The position numbers and the translations under genes are program-made. A stretch of 59,743 nucleotides of DNA from Raoultibacter massiliensis (GTDB taxonomy: Bacteria > Actinomycetota > Coriobacteriia > Coriobacteriales > Eggerthellaceae): positions 916,380 through 976,122 of the forward strand of contig NZ_LT962670.1 in the NCBI RefSeq assembly GCF_900199545.1. The letters are read 5' to 3'. Positions within the stretch are counted from its first letter, which is position 1; each line of letters begins with the position of its first letter. This document shows positions 43,872 through 53,626 of this stretch, piece after piece. The notes under the pieces were generated by a model that searched no databases, was not told the origin of the DNA, and worked only from the letters and a program-made list of their open reading frames with translations.

Positions 43872-45263
43872 ATGGCATTGTGGTCGGGAAGATTCGAGCA
43901 GGGAGTCGATGCGTTCACGCAGCGCTTCGGCGCATCGCTGCCAATCGATAAGGCGATGTACAAACAGGATATCGCTGGCTCCCGAGCCCATGCGAACATG
44001 CTTGCAGCGCAGGGCGTGATCGCGACGGACGATGCCGCGGCGATCGGCAAAGGGCTTGAGAAGATCGAGCGTTCGATCGATGCGGGGGAGTTCGCCTTCG
44101 ATATCAACGACGAGGACATCCATATGGCGGTCGAGAAGGTTCTGACGGCCGATATAGGCGATGCGGGCGCCCGCCTCCATACGGGGCGTTCGCGCAACGA
44201 CCAGGTTGCTACGGACGCGCGTTTGTTCGCCAAAGAACTCTGTTCCGAGCTCATGGCGCACAACGTATCGTTGCGTCGCGCGCTTGTGGCGAAAGCCGAA
44301 GAGCACTTCGGTACCGTTATGCCGGGCTACACTCATATGCAGCATGCTCAGCCAGTGCTTTTCTCCCATCATATGCTTGCGTACTTCTGGATGCTCACCC
44401 GTGATCACGTTCGCCTGAAGGCCGCCTTCGACGCGGCTGATGTGAGTCCGCTCGGCTCTGCGGCGCTTGCCGGCACCACCTATCCGCTCGATCGTGCGAT
44501 GACGGCTGCCGAACTCGGCTTTGCGGGCATGACCGAAAACTCGCTCGATGCGGTGTCCGATCGCGATTTTCTGCTCGATCTCGATTACGCCTGCGCGGTG
44601 TCGATGATGCACCTGTCGCGTTTGTGCGAGGAGATCATCCTGTGGTCGTCTTCCGAGTTCGGGTTCATCACGCTTTCCGACAAATACTCCACCGGCTCGT
44701 CGATCATGCCGCAGAAGAAGAACCCCGACTTCGCGGAGCTTATTCGCGGTAAGACCGGACGCGTGGTAGGGGATCTGGTCGGTCTGCTCGTCACGATGAA
44801 GGCGCTGCCGCTTGCCTACAACAAGGACCTTCAGGAAGACAAGGGGGGCGCGATCGATGCGGCCCATACGCTTGCCGATTGCCTGGTGTGCATGGACGGC
44901 ATGATCGAGACCATGCGCGTGAACGAAGGTGCGATGCTCGAGCAGGCCAAGAAGGGATTCCTTGCCGCAACCGATGTGGCCGATTACCTGGCCAAAAAGG
45001 GCATGCCGTTTCGCGCTGCCCATGAGGTTGTCGGCAATCTGGTGCTGTTGTGCGAAAAGCGCGGTTGCGACCTCGATGATCTGGCTCTCGATGATTTCAA
45101 GGCCGCAAGCGAGCTTTTCGATGACGATATCGTTTCCGAGCTCGATCTCGAGAGCATCGTCGAAGCTCGCACCACCTACGGCGGCACCGGCCACGAAGCG
45201 GTGCGCGTCCAGCTCGAACGGGCCCACGGGGTTCTCGAGCGGGACGAACAACTCCACGGATAA
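43872..45263 (+). CDS. argH: Argininosuccinate lyase
   Basis: 463 residues. The fumarase/aspartase superfamily signature GSSIMPQKKNPD is near residue 280, with the conserved TGRSRNDQVATDARL and GYTHMQHAQPVLFSHH segments. It splits argininosuccinate into arginine and fumarate, the last step of the pathway. AAAGGAG lies upstream of ATG 43872. A strong hairpin follows. Confidence 0.96.
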   Translation: MALWSGRFEQGVDAFTQRFGASLPIDKAMYKQDIAGSRAHANMLAAQGVIATDDAAAIGKGLEKIERSIDAGEFAFDINDEDIHMAVEKVLTADIGDAGARLHTGRSRNDQVATDARLFAKELCSELMAHNVSLRRALVAKAEEHFGTVMPGYTHMQHAQPVLFSHHMLAYFWMLTRDHVRLKAAFDAADVSPLGSAALAGTTYPLDRAMTAAELGFAGMTENSLDAVSDRDFLLDLDYACAVSMMHLSRLCEEIILWSSSEFGFITLSDKYSTGSSIMPQKKNPDFAELIRGKTGRVVGDLVGLLVTMKALPLAYNKDLQEDKGGAIDAAHTLADCLVCMDGMIETMRVNEGAMLEQAKKGFLAATDVADYLAKKGMPFRAAHEVVGNLVLLCEKRGCDLDDLALDDFKAASELFDDDIVSELDLESIVEARTTYGGTGHEAVRVQLERAHGVLERDEQLHG

Positions 45264-45292
45264 GCCCTCCGAGGGCATAACCGCATGACAGG

Positions 45293-45325
45293 GACGGCCC
45301 GCACGCATTGCGCGTGCGGGCCGTC
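45293..45325 (+). terminator. Hairpin terminator after argH
   Basis: A perfect 14-bp stem, GACGGCCCGCACGC / GCGTGCGGGCCGTC, with loop ATTGC. There is no U-tract, but position and stem strength support termination. Confidence 0.7.
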
Positions 45326-45513
45326 GCCGTTGTGCGGCGGGAGCGCTTCGGGTTTCCGCAAGCGGCTTCGCAAAGGCCGCTTCTGTACCTCTTGCGGTGT
45401 AGGGAAGGCTGAGGTTCCTGCGCACCCTGTGGCCTTTTTTCAACAAACTTATGTACTTTCATAAGCCCATGAGGCCTGATGGTAAAATGGGCGAAGTTTT
45501 TTGGAGGTGACCC

Positions 45514-47817
45514 GTGGCTTCTCGCTCTATCAAGAACAGGCCCGATGTAAAAAAGAAGAACAAATGGGCGGCGCCGTTGGCGGTGCTTGCCGTTTTCATT
45601 GCCGTCGTCGCCGCAGGCGTGGGCGGTGTTTGGGCGCTCGGCGAATCGTGGTTGCAAGATCTTCCCGAATACGAGAACGTCGATCAGTTCAACACCGCGC
45701 GCAAGACGACGGTGTATGCGAACGACCATACGACCGTTCTCGCCGAGTTCTACCTTGAGGATCGCGAACCGGTGGAGATCGATCAGATCAGCCAGTACGT
45801 GCTCGAAGGTACGGTGGCAACCGAGGACGAACGCTTCTACGAGCATGGCGGATTCGATTTGTGGGGCATCGCCCGCGCGGTCGTCGTCAACTTGACGGGT
45901 TCGTCTCGCGAGGGCGCATCGACCATTACGCAGCAGTTCGTGCGCAATACGATCCTTTCGGCCGAGGCGAACGACATCTCGATCAAGCGCAAGGTGCGCG
46001 AGATGTATCTGTCGATGAAGATCGAAGAGGTGTACAGCAAAGACGAGATCCTGCTCATGTACCTCAACACGATCAACTACGGATCGGGCGCCTACGGCAT
46101 CGAGGCCGCGGCGCAGCGATACTTTTCGAAGAGCGCGGCCGATCTGACGCTTGTGGAAGCGGCTACGCTCATCGGCATTCCCCAGTCGCCCACTTACAAC
46201 AATCCCATCGACTATCCCGACGCCTGCCAGGATCGGCGCAACCTCGTACTGAACCGCATGCTGACGAATGGATACATTACGCAGGCGGAATACGACGAGG
46301 CCGTGAACACTCCCCTCGAACTCAACGTGACCGAGCGCTCGAACGACGGCATTTACAAATATCCTTACTTCACCAGCTATGTGCGCGAATACCTGTTGGA
46401 ACAGTACTCCACGTCGGAGATCTTCGAAGGCGGATGGACCGTGTACACCACGATCGACCCGACTTTGCAGGATCAGGCCGAAGCGGCGGCCCAGGCGAAG
46501 CGCGATACGCTTGCCGACAACTTCGATGTTGCCATGACGGTGGTCGATCCCGAAACGGGTTACGTGAAGGCCATGGTGGGCGGCAGGGATTACTATGCGA
46601 ACCAGTGGAACTTCGCAACGCAAGCCGAGCGGCAGCCGGGCTCTTCGTTCAAAACGTTCACGCTGATCGCCGCCTTGGAAGCGGGTATCAGCCCCCAGAC
46701 TATGGTTGATTGCTCCACGAGTATGACGGTGCAGGGCCATAAGATATCGAACATCTACAACATCAATTACGGCACTCGGAGCATCGCACGGGCGTTTGCC
46801 GTATCGTCGAACACCGGTTTCGTGAGGCTTGCGATGTCGCTTGGTCCCGAAAAGGTGGCCGAGGTTGCCGAGCGCATGGGCATAACAAGCAGTCTCGATG
46901 CTGTTCCGGTGCTTACCTTGGGAACAAGCGAAGTGACGACCATCGATATGGCCGAGGCGTACGGAACCATCGCCAACGGCGGAGTGAAGCACGACGCAAT
47001 CGGCGTCGAGCAGATTCTCGATCGCAACGGCAACGTGATCGAAGACCATTCAACTGATTCGGGCGAACAGGTGATAACGCCCGAAGTTGCCTATGCTGCA
47101 ACGCAGGTCATGCAGGGCGTTATCAACACGTCGGAGGGAACTGGCACGCGCGCAGCCCTTCCTTCAGGACAGCCGGCCGCAGGCAAGACGGGAACTACCG
47201 ATGATTATGGCGATATCTGGTTCTGCGGGTTTACACCTCAGCTCTCCTGCGCCATCTGGATCGGCGATCCCCGCGGCATAAACGAAGGCAGGGAATCCTT
47301 GTCGAGCGACGAGACGGCGACCACGGTGTTCCGCGATTTCATGACCGCGGCGCTTGAGGGGCAGCCGATCGAACAGTTCAAAACCGCATCGGCTCCGCCG
47401 TACAAGACCTACACCGACTCCAAGTGGAACATCGGCGGCTCGTCGAGCAGTTCGAGCGATGATGAGGACGAAGAGGCGAAGAAGAAGGCTGAAGAAGACG
47501 CGAAGAAAAAGCAGGAAGAGGAGGACGCCAAGAAGAACGAGGAGGACGACAAGAAGGATCCCGAGCCGGCTCCCGACCCTGAGCCGACGCCCGATCCCGA
47601 GCCTGATCCGACTCCGACGCCCGATCCCGATCCTCCGGTCAATCCGAGCAGCGGCGCCGCCAAGCCCGCTTCGTATCGGTCGATCGATACCGCCACGCAA
47701 GCCCTGGGATCAACGAATTTCGCATGGCCATCGTATGCGGTCCGTAACGATTGGATTTCAGAGTTGTCATCGGGCAACGGAATTTCTTTTCGTACAATAA
47801 GCTTATCAACAGCGTAA
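45514..47817 (+). CDS. Class A penicillin-binding protein (glycosyltransferase/transpeptidase)
   Basis: 767 residues from GTG 45514 with GGAGG 6 bases upstream. One N-terminal membrane helix (about 20-45), GT51 domain (ATEDERFYEHGGFD, GASTITQQFVRN, LNTINYGSGAYGIEAAA) and a transpeptidase domain with S-S-F-K (QPGSSFKTFTL), SSN (AVSSNTGFVRL) and KTG (AAGKTGTTDD). It polymerises and cross-links peptidoglycan outside the membrane. A tail from about residue 640 is Asp/Glu/Lys-rich and then Pro-Glu/Asp repeats. The last 50 residues lose this composition and run through probable promoter sequence of the next gene, so a late frameshift or lost stop is possible. Confidence 0.94.
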   Translation: MASRSIKNRPDVKKKNKWAAPLAVLAVFIAVVAAGVGGVWALGESWLQDLPEYENVDQFNTARKTTVYANDHTTVLAEFYLEDREPVEIDQISQYVLEGTVATEDERFYEHGGFDLWGIARAVVVNLTGSSREGASTITQQFVRNTILSAEANDISIKRKVREMYLSMKIEEVYSKDEILLMYLNTINYGSGAYGIEAAAQRYFSKSAADLTLVEAATLIGIPQSPTYNNPIDYPDACQDRRNLVLNRMLTNGYITQAEYDEAVNTPLELNVTERSNDGIYKYPYFTSYVREYLLEQYSTSEIFEGGWTVYTTIDPTLQDQAEAAAQAKRDTLADNFDVAMTVVDPETGYVKAMVGGRDYYANQWNFATQAERQPGSSFKTFTLIAALEAGISPQTMVDCSTSMTVQGHKISNIYNINYGTRSIARAFAVSSNTGFVRLAMSLGPEKVAEVAERMGITSSLDAVPVLTLGTSEVTTIDMAEAYGTIANGGVKHDAIGVEQILDRNGNVIEDHSTDSGEQVITPEVAYAATQVMQGVINTSEGTGTRAALPSGQPAAGKTGTTDDYGDIWFCGFTPQLSCAIWIGDPRGINEGRESLSSDETATTVFRDFMTAALEGQPIEQFKTASAPPYKTYTDSKWNIGGSSSSSSDDEDEEAKKKAEEDAKKKQEEEDAKKNEEDDKKDPEPAPDPEPTPDPEPDPTPTPDPDPPVNPSSGAAKPASYRSIDTATQALGSTNFAWPSYAVRNDWISELSSGNGISFRTISLSTA

Positions 47818-47844
47818 CGCGCAGTTTCGATTTGAAAGGCACTC

Positions 47845-48351
47845 ATGAAACGAACGAACCTCATTAGACTTCTGGCCGTAGCGCTCATGGGCGCGTTGCT
47901 TGCGATGGCTTTGGGCGGCTGCATGGCCCAGAACAATACCGGCAACACCCAGCAAGCGGAAAACCGTCAGTACATGTCTCAGGTGAACCAGGTTATGGAA
48001 GATTTGGCCAATCGCCTTGACGGCTTCAACCAAGCCGTTTCGAACGGCGATTTGGTCGGCATGAAAAACCAGTCCGACAACGCGTTCAAAGCCATTGACG
48101 ATCTGAATGCGCTCGAGGCGCCTGAGGAGCTGAAAGACATTCAGACGGCATACGTCGATGGCTGCAACGATCTGAGGGACGCGCTGAGCCAGTACATCGA
48201 TCTGTATACCGAAATGGAGAACGCGACCGAAGAAGAACCGTTCGACTACACGGCGTATGATTCGCGCCTCAAGGAGATCCAGAGCAAATACGATAGCGGA
48301 ATCGATAAGCTCGAAGAGGGCGATAAGCTGGCGAACGACAAGGATAACTAG
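47845..48351 (+). CDS. Small lipoprotein of unknown function
   Basis: 168 residues. Signal peptide with a lipobox, LALGGC at about 21-26, so the mature protein is anchored outside the membrane. The rest is mostly helical and acidic (NQVMEDLANRLDGFNQAVSN ... IQSKYDSGIDKLEEGDKLAN) and predicted to form a helical bundle or coiled coil. TGAAAGGCACTC precedes ATG 47845. It follows the PBP gene by 27 bases and may be co-transcribed, which would link it to wall synthesis (inference). I recognise no named family. Confidence 0.8.
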   Translation: MKRTNLIRLLAVALMGALLAMALGGCMAQNNTGNTQQAENRQYMSQVNQVMEDLANRLDGFNQAVSNGDLVGMKNQSDNAFKAIDDLNALEAPEELKDIQTAYVDGCNDLRDALSQYIDLYTEMENATEEEPFDYTAYDSRLKEIQSKYDSGIDKLEEGDKLANDKDN

Positions 48352-48390
48352 ATTCCCAGATTTACCGGGTGAACCGTGATAGATGAAATC

Positions 48391-48418
48391 GAAGCGACCT
48401 CCGAGGGGTCGCTTCTTT
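48391..48418 (+). terminator. Terminator between convergent lipoprotein and PBP genes
   Basis: GAAGCGACC / GGTCGCTTC with a 7-base loop, followed by TTT. Confidence 0.8.
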
Positions 48419-48503
48419 GCGGTTGGGCTCTGGAATCGGGCTGTCTCGGGGGTTTCCGCCATCGCCGTCGCCCGCCTGACGCCCTGCGTTCTCTATTCGC
48501 CTT

Positions 48504-50720
48504 CTATCCCTCGGGGCTTGGGCCGAGGGATAGGTGGAGCCGTACCGTGCCGTCAATGACCTCCTGGCTGATGACGATGCCTTTCGGTACGGTTGCCGAG
48601 TATTCCTCCACGTATTCGGCGTTGAATCCGGCGAGGGCTGAGGCGGCTTGGTCGAGCGTCATGCCCACGACGTTCGGGGGAGTTGCGGGTTTGTTCGCCT
48701 CTTCCTGCCTGCGCTTCTCGTCTTCCTCCGCCTGCTGTTTCTTTTTCGCTTCTTCCTCTTCCTTTTTCTTCTTTTCGGCCTCTTCCTTTTTGCCCGCTTC
48801 GGTCTCTTTGTAGAGCTTGTCGTTCTGCTCTTTGTTGAACTTGTTGTTGTAGGTGGGGTCGGCTGCAGGTGCAAAATCTTGGATTTCATAGCCTTCAAGC
48901 GCCATATTCATGAAGTCCTGCCAGATAGCGTTGCAGGACAGGTTTTGGTTGCCCGGCTGGTTGAAATCGGGATTGCCGATCCAGATGGCGCAGGAGAGCT
49001 GGGGCGTGTACCCGACGAGCCAGTGGTCTTTGAAGTCGTCGGACGTTCCCGTTTTACCTGCGACCGGTTGTCCGTTGTACGGCATGTAGCCTGCTGCGGT
49101 TCCGTCGCCTTGCGTAAATACCGTTTTGAGAACCTTGGTAACCGCGTAAGCGGTTTCTTCCGAAATGACACGCTCGCCTTCGGTGTCGCTGGTGTCGATT
49201 TCGGTTCCGTTGCGGTCGAGAATCTGCGTTATGGGCTCGGGGGTGTGCTTGATGCCCCCTGTGGCGAAGGTTCCGTAGGCGCTCGCCATCTCAAGCGATG
49301 TGACGTTTCCCACGCCGAGCGTCGTGGTGAGTACTTCGGGTTGCGTTGTGGTTATGCCGAGGCGATACGCTGCTTCTGCCGCAGCGCTCGGGGTGACCTT
49401 TTGAACCAGCCGGATGTAGCCCGTGTTCGACGAGACGGCGGTTGCGCTTTGGATGGATCTGATCCCGTAATTGATGTTTCCGTAGTTTTCGAAGGTATCG
49501 GCGCCGACTTTGTAGGGCGAAGTGCAATCGATGAGCGTCGAGGGGTTGATGCCCTGCTCTATCGCCGCGGTTAACGTGAACGGCTTGAACGACGATCCGG
49601 CGGGCCTGCCGCCCTGGGTTGCGAGATTCCATTCGTTGGCATTGTAATCCTTGCCGCCCACCATGGCCAAAACGTAGCCCGTATTCGGATCGATGCAGGT
49701 GAGCGACACCTCGTCCTCCTCGGCCATGCGCGCGTATTGGTTTTCGCATGCGAGCTCGGCCTTGGCCTGAAGGTCGGGATCGATCGTGGTGTACACGGTG
49801 AGGCCGCCTTTGAACACTTCGGCTTGGGAGTACTCTTCGAGCAAGGTTTGGCGCACGTAGCTGGTGAAATACGGGTAGGCGTAGATGCCGTCGTTCGAGC
49901 GCGGGGGAGCGGGATCGAGCACGAGCTCCTGCGCGACTGCTTCATCGTATTCTTCCTGTGCTATGTGGCCTGCGGCAAGCATCCGGCCAAGCACGAGATT
50001 GCGCCTGTCGCGGCAGGCGTCGGGATTGGTTTTCGGGTTGAGGTAGGTGGGCGATTGGGGGATGCCTATGAGCGTCGCGGCTTCCACGAGCGTCAGGTCG
50101 ATCGCCGATTTCTGGAAATAGTTCTTCGCGGCGGCTTCTATGCCGTAGCAGCCGTCGCCGTAGTTGATCGTGTTGAGGTACATGAGCAGGATCTCGTCTT
50201 TGGAGTATGCCTCTTCGAGCTGCGTTGCAAGCTCTGCCTCGCGGATCTTGCGCTTGAACGAGATGTCGGTCGCCTCTTTGGAAAGCAGGGTGTTTCGCAC
50301 GAACTGCTGCGTGATGGTGGAGGCTCCCTCGAGCGCGCCTCCCCGCAGGTTGTTGAGAAGCGCGCGGGCGATGCCCTGTAGGTCGACGCCGTTGTGCTCG
50401 TAGAAGCGCACGTCTTCGGTATCTACGGTTCCCTGGAGCACGTAGGGGCTGATCTGGTCGATTGCAACCGGCTCGCGGTTCTCGACGAAGAACTCGGCCA
50501 GCAGGGTTTCTCCGTCGTTGGCGTAGACGCGCGTTTTCTCGGCGAAGTTGAACGCATCGGAATCTTCGATGCTGGGAAGGTCTTCCAGCCAGGAGTTCAT
50601 AACCCCGAGGGCGCCCTGTACGCCCCCGTAGGCAACGAAGCAAACGGCAACCAGGGCGATGCCGAGCGCCCACTTGGTCGCATGGGAGTGAACCTCGCGC
50701 TGTTTCCTTCGGTTCTTCAT
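48504..50720 (-). CDS. Class A penicillin-binding protein with C-terminal PASTA domain
   Basis: 738 residues, paralogue of the PBP at 45514-47817. One N-terminal helix (about 17-40), GT51 domain (DTEDVRFYEHNGVD, GASTITQQFVRN), transpeptidase domain with S-S-F-K (AGSSFKPFTL), SSN (AVSSNTGYIRL) and KTG (AGKTGTSDD). A Lys/Glu-rich helix of about 50 residues leads to one PASTA domain (PPNVVGMTLDQAASAL ... GTVRLHLSLG), which in other proteins binds muropeptides. The start codon has no Shine-Dalgarno site; a TATAGT -10-like box ends 6 bases before it, which suggests a leaderless messenger. Confidence 0.94.
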   Translation of the reverse strand: MKNRRKQREVHSHATKWALGIALVAVCFVAYGGVQGALGVMNSWLEDLPSIEDSDAFNFAEKTRVYANDGETLLAEFFVENREPVAIDQISPYVLQGTVDTEDVRFYEHNGVDLQGIARALLNNLRGGALEGASTITQQFVRNTLLSKEATDISFKRKIREAELATQLEEAYSKDEILLMYLNTINYGDGCYGIEAAAKNYFQKSAIDLTLVEAATLIGIPQSPTYLNPKTNPDACRDRRNLVLGRMLAAGHIAQEEYDEAVAQELVLDPAPPRSNDGIYAYPYFTSYVRQTLLEEYSQAEVFKGGLTVYTTIDPDLQAKAELACENQYARMAEEDEVSLTCIDPNTGYVLAMVGGKDYNANEWNLATQGGRPAGSSFKPFTLTAAIEQGINPSTLIDCTSPYKVGADTFENYGNINYGIRSIQSATAVSSNTGYIRLVQKVTPSAAAEAAYRLGITTTQPEVLTTTLGVGNVTSLEMASAYGTFATGGIKHTPEPITQILDRNGTEIDTSDTEGERVISEETAYAVTKVLKTVFTQGDGTAAGYMPYNGQPVAGKTGTSDDFKDHWLVGYTPQLSCAIWIGNPDFNQPGNQNLSCNAIWQDFMNMALEGYEIQDFAPAADPTYNNKFNKEQNDKLYKETEAGKKEEAEKKKKEEEEAKKKQQAEEDEKRRQEEANKPATPPNVVGMTLDQAASALAGFNAEYVEEYSATVPKGIVISQEVIDGTVRLHLSLGPSPEG

Positions 50721-50726
50721 GTGAAC

Positions 50727-50732
50727 ACTATA
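50727..50732 (-). promoter_or_regulatory. -10-like box TATAGT placed for a leaderless transcript
   Basis: On the minus strand TATAGT is followed by GTTCAC and then the ATG at 50720, so transcription would begin at or next to the start codon. The -35 match is weak. Confidence 0.4.
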
Positions 50733-50882
50733 CTAGAAAGCGGCGCATTTGTGAGTCTTCTCGGAGCTTTCTGCTTTATTTGGGCGGGGGAGGCGCGGGG
50801 GCGGCCCATTCGCTATCATGTGCGGTATACATGAACAGGATGAGGCGGGCGGTCTTTGAATCAGGGGCTGCCGGTCGTGGAA

Positions 50883-53411
50883 ATGCGAACACGGATGGAT
50901 ATGAGCGATATGCAACATGAACCGTTTGGGGCGCGCCCCGAATTGTTAGCCCCTGCGGGAAATGCCGAATGCCTTCATGCGGCGGTTTGCGCGGGAGCCG
51001 ATGCGGTGTACCTGGGGGTCGAATCTTTCAATGCGCGGCGGGGCGCCGATAATTTTACGCTCGAAACGCTGGCCTCTGCCTGCGATTACGCGCACCTGCG
51101 CGGCGTGTCGGCGTATTTGACCCTCAATACGGCGATCTTGCCGAACGAGGCCGACGAGGCGATGGAGCTTGCCCGGCAGGCGTATCGAGCCGGGATCGAT
51201 GCTTTCATCGTGCAGGACATCGGCATCGCGGCGGAACTCGGCCGAACGCTGCCCGAAGCGCGGGTCCATATATCGACCCAGATGAACACGCATTCGGCTG
51301 CAGGCATCGAAGCTGTGGCGGCTCTCGGGGCGAAGCGGGTCACCCTCGCGCGCGAGCTTGCGTGCGAAGAGGTCGAACGACTGACTGCGCTTGCCGCCCA
51401 GAGGGGAATGGAAACCGAGACGTTCGTCCATGGGGCGCTATGCGTGTGCTACTCGGGCCAGTGCTTCATGTCGTCGATGATCGGGGGCAGATCTGCGAAC
51501 AGGGGGTTATGCGCCCAGGCGTGCCGTCTTCCGTATACGCTGCACAACAAGGCGCTGCGGAAAACGCTTGATGCTCCAGGCGAGCATTTGCTTTCTCCGA
51601 AAGACCTGTGCGCGATCGAGCTTTTGCCGATGCTCGTGCAGGCGGGCGTAGCATCGCTGAAAATCGAGGGGCGCATGAAATCGGCCGAGTACGTGTACGC
51701 GGTCGTTTCGGTGTACCGCCGCGCCCTTGACGAAGTGCTGGCGGATCGGCAGCGCTTCGAAGCTCGGGAAAAGGCCGCTTCCGATGCGCAGCCGGTCGGG
51801 GAGCTTTCCGTTGTTCGCTATGAGGCGTCGGCAGGGGATTCCCAAACGCTCGCCGAGGCGTTTTCGCGAGGATTCACAACCGCGTATCTCGAAGGGCGGC
51901 GCGGCAACGACATAATGAGCTACGGTCGCCCGAACAACAGGGGTGTGTTCATCGGACGCGTGACGCAGGCGCGCGACGGTTCGGTCGAGATAGCGGCCGA
52001 GGACGAGATCGTCGAAGGCGACGTGCTCGAATTCTGGACCAACAAGGGGCATTTCGCCTATCCGGTCGAGCGCATCGAGCCCGCGAAAGGCGGCGTTGTT
52101 CGCGTGCCTTTGACGAAGAAGGTGGGCAAGGGCGATCGCGTCTTTCGCGTGAGAAGCGCCGCTGCGAAATTTGCCGACGATGCGAACGAGCCGCGCATCC
52201 CCGTTTCGGGAAGCGTTTCTCTGCGCATCGGGAAACCGCTCGCCATGCGGTTTTCCTCGGGCGGATTCTCTTCCGAACTCGAGGGGGCCGTGGTGGAGGC
52301 CGCCCGCACGAAATCCGTCTCCGAAGAGGAGGTCCGCGAGCATGTCGATCGGCTGGGCAACCTTCCCTTTGAGCTTGTCGATCTTGAGGTCGATGTGGAC
52401 GAAGGCGTGGGGGTCGGTTTTTCCCAGCTGCACAAGCTACGCACGCGAGCGCTCAAGCAGCTCGAGGAAGCGATGCTCGAGCGGTACCGTGAGCGGAAGC
52501 TTCCGCGCATCGAAAGCCGATCTTCGAAGCCGCCTTATCGCTCCAATCGCTGCGATGTCGCCGTGTTCGCCACCAATCCCGCGTGCGCCCGAGCTGCGAA
52601 GCGGGCGGGCGCCGATCTCATCTTTGTTCCCGCGTTGAACTACAAGCGCGGCGAGGCCGTTATCGCCGGTCAGGTTTCGGGCACTGCCGAGCAGGCGGGG
52701 TACCCGAAGCAGGTTGCCATAGCTCTGCCGACCGTCGACCACGATCTGTCCGACCAATCGCGCGAAGGGGTCGTCGGGTTCGACCCGTGGTCGTACGTGA
52801 AGCCGGGAAAGCCCGTGCTCGCCGAGAATCTCGGGCAGCTTGCTCGGGCGGCCGAGCTCGGTTCCGTCGTCGAAGCGGGTCCCCATATCCCGCTTCTCAA
52901 CCGATTGGCTCTCGAATCGGCAGCCGAGCTGGGTGCGAAGCGGGTCTGGCTCTCGCCGGAGCTTTCGCTGCACCAGATCGAAGCGCTCGGCAAGGATTCT
53001 CCCGTACCTTTGGGTCTTACCATCATGGGATCCCAGGAGTTGATGGTGACCGAGCATTGCCTTTTGATGAGCCAAGGCCCCTGCAGCGAGGAATGCGCTT
53101 CGTGCGCCCGCAGGAAAAGCCCTCACTATCTGAAAGACCGCAAGGGCTACGAGTTTCCCGTTGTAACCGATTGCTGCGGGCGCAGCCATCTCTACAACGC
53201 GGTTTCCCTCGACGTCGCGCATGCCGTTCCCGACCTCATCGATGCGGGCGTGTCCGCCGTCATGGTGGATACCGCGCTTATGAACGTGGAGGAAACGACC
53301 AAGGCCGTCCAGCGGGCGGTGCGCGCCCGAGATATCGCCCTTTCGGGAGGCAATCGCGTCGCGAAGGCGGGAGATGTAACGAGCGGCCATTTGTTCCGAG
53401 GCGTCAAGTAA
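50883..53411 (+). CDS. Peptidase U32 family protein (RlhA/YhbU-like with DUF3656)
   Basis: About 842 residues from ATG 50883; TTG 50856, GTG 50877, ATG 50895 and ATG 50901 are all in frame and none has a decisive ribosome site. U32 core: ELLAPAGNAECLHAAVCAGA at the start, HGALCVCYSGQCFMSSMIGG, RSANRGLCAQACRLPY, and GVASLKIEGRMKSAEYVYAV. A DUF3656-like middle region and a second U32-like half follow, the latter with a Cys cluster (GPCSEECASCARRK ... CCGRSHLYNA). Full-length proteins of this type (RlhA) hydroxylate 23S rRNA cytidine with prephenate-derived input; others are collagenase-like. The rRNA role is the better guess from length. Confidence 0.85.
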   Translation: MRTRMDMSDMQHEPFGARPELLAPAGNAECLHAAVCAGADAVYLGVESFNARRGADNFTLETLASACDYAHLRGVSAYLTLNTAILPNEADEAMELARQAYRAGIDAFIVQDIGIAAELGRTLPEARVHISTQMNTHSAAGIEAVAALGAKRVTLARELACEEVERLTALAAQRGMETETFVHGALCVCYSGQCFMSSMIGGRSANRGLCAQACRLPYTLHNKALRKTLDAPGEHLLSPKDLCAIELLPMLVQAGVASLKIEGRMKSAEYVYAVVSVYRRALDEVLADRQRFEAREKAASDAQPVGELSVVRYEASAGDSQTLAEAFSRGFTTAYLEGRRGNDIMSYGRPNNRGVFIGRVTQARDGSVEIAAEDEIVEGDVLEFWTNKGHFAYPVERIEPAKGGVVRVPLTKKVGKGDRVFRVRSAAAKFADDANEPRIPVSGSVSLRIGKPLAMRFSSGGFSSELEGAVVEAARTKSVSEEEVREHVDRLGNLPFELVDLEVDVDEGVGVGFSQLHKLRTRALKQLEEAMLERYRERKLPRIESRSSKPPYRSNRCDVAVFATNPACARAAKRAGADLIFVPALNYKRGEAVIAGQVSGTAEQAGYPKQVAIALPTVDHDLSDQSREGVVGFDPWSYVKPGKPVLAENLGQLARAAELGSVVEAGPHIPLLNRLALESAAELGAKRVWLSPELSLHQIEALGKDSPVPLGLTIMGSQELMVTEHCLLMSQGPCSEECASCARRKSPHYLKDRKGYEFPVVTDCCGRSHLYNAVSLDVAHAVPDLIDAGVSAVMVDTALMNVEETTKAVQRAVRARDIALSGGNRVAKAGDVTSGHLFRGVK

Positions 53412-53626
53412 GGCATTCGCGTTCTGTTTCGGCGGTCGGCTGCGGGACCGTTTCGCGGCACGCTTGCCGGCGCGACGGCCGACCTCGCAGCGGGCTCGCC
53501 GCATTTGCCGGGGTGGCTTTGCGTGCGCTCGCTGGCAAAACGAAGCGAAACGCAGCCGCATGTGCTACCATAACAAACCATCGTGCGACCGAGCTCGTGC
53601 GGATAGGGAAACCGGTATTGAAGGAG

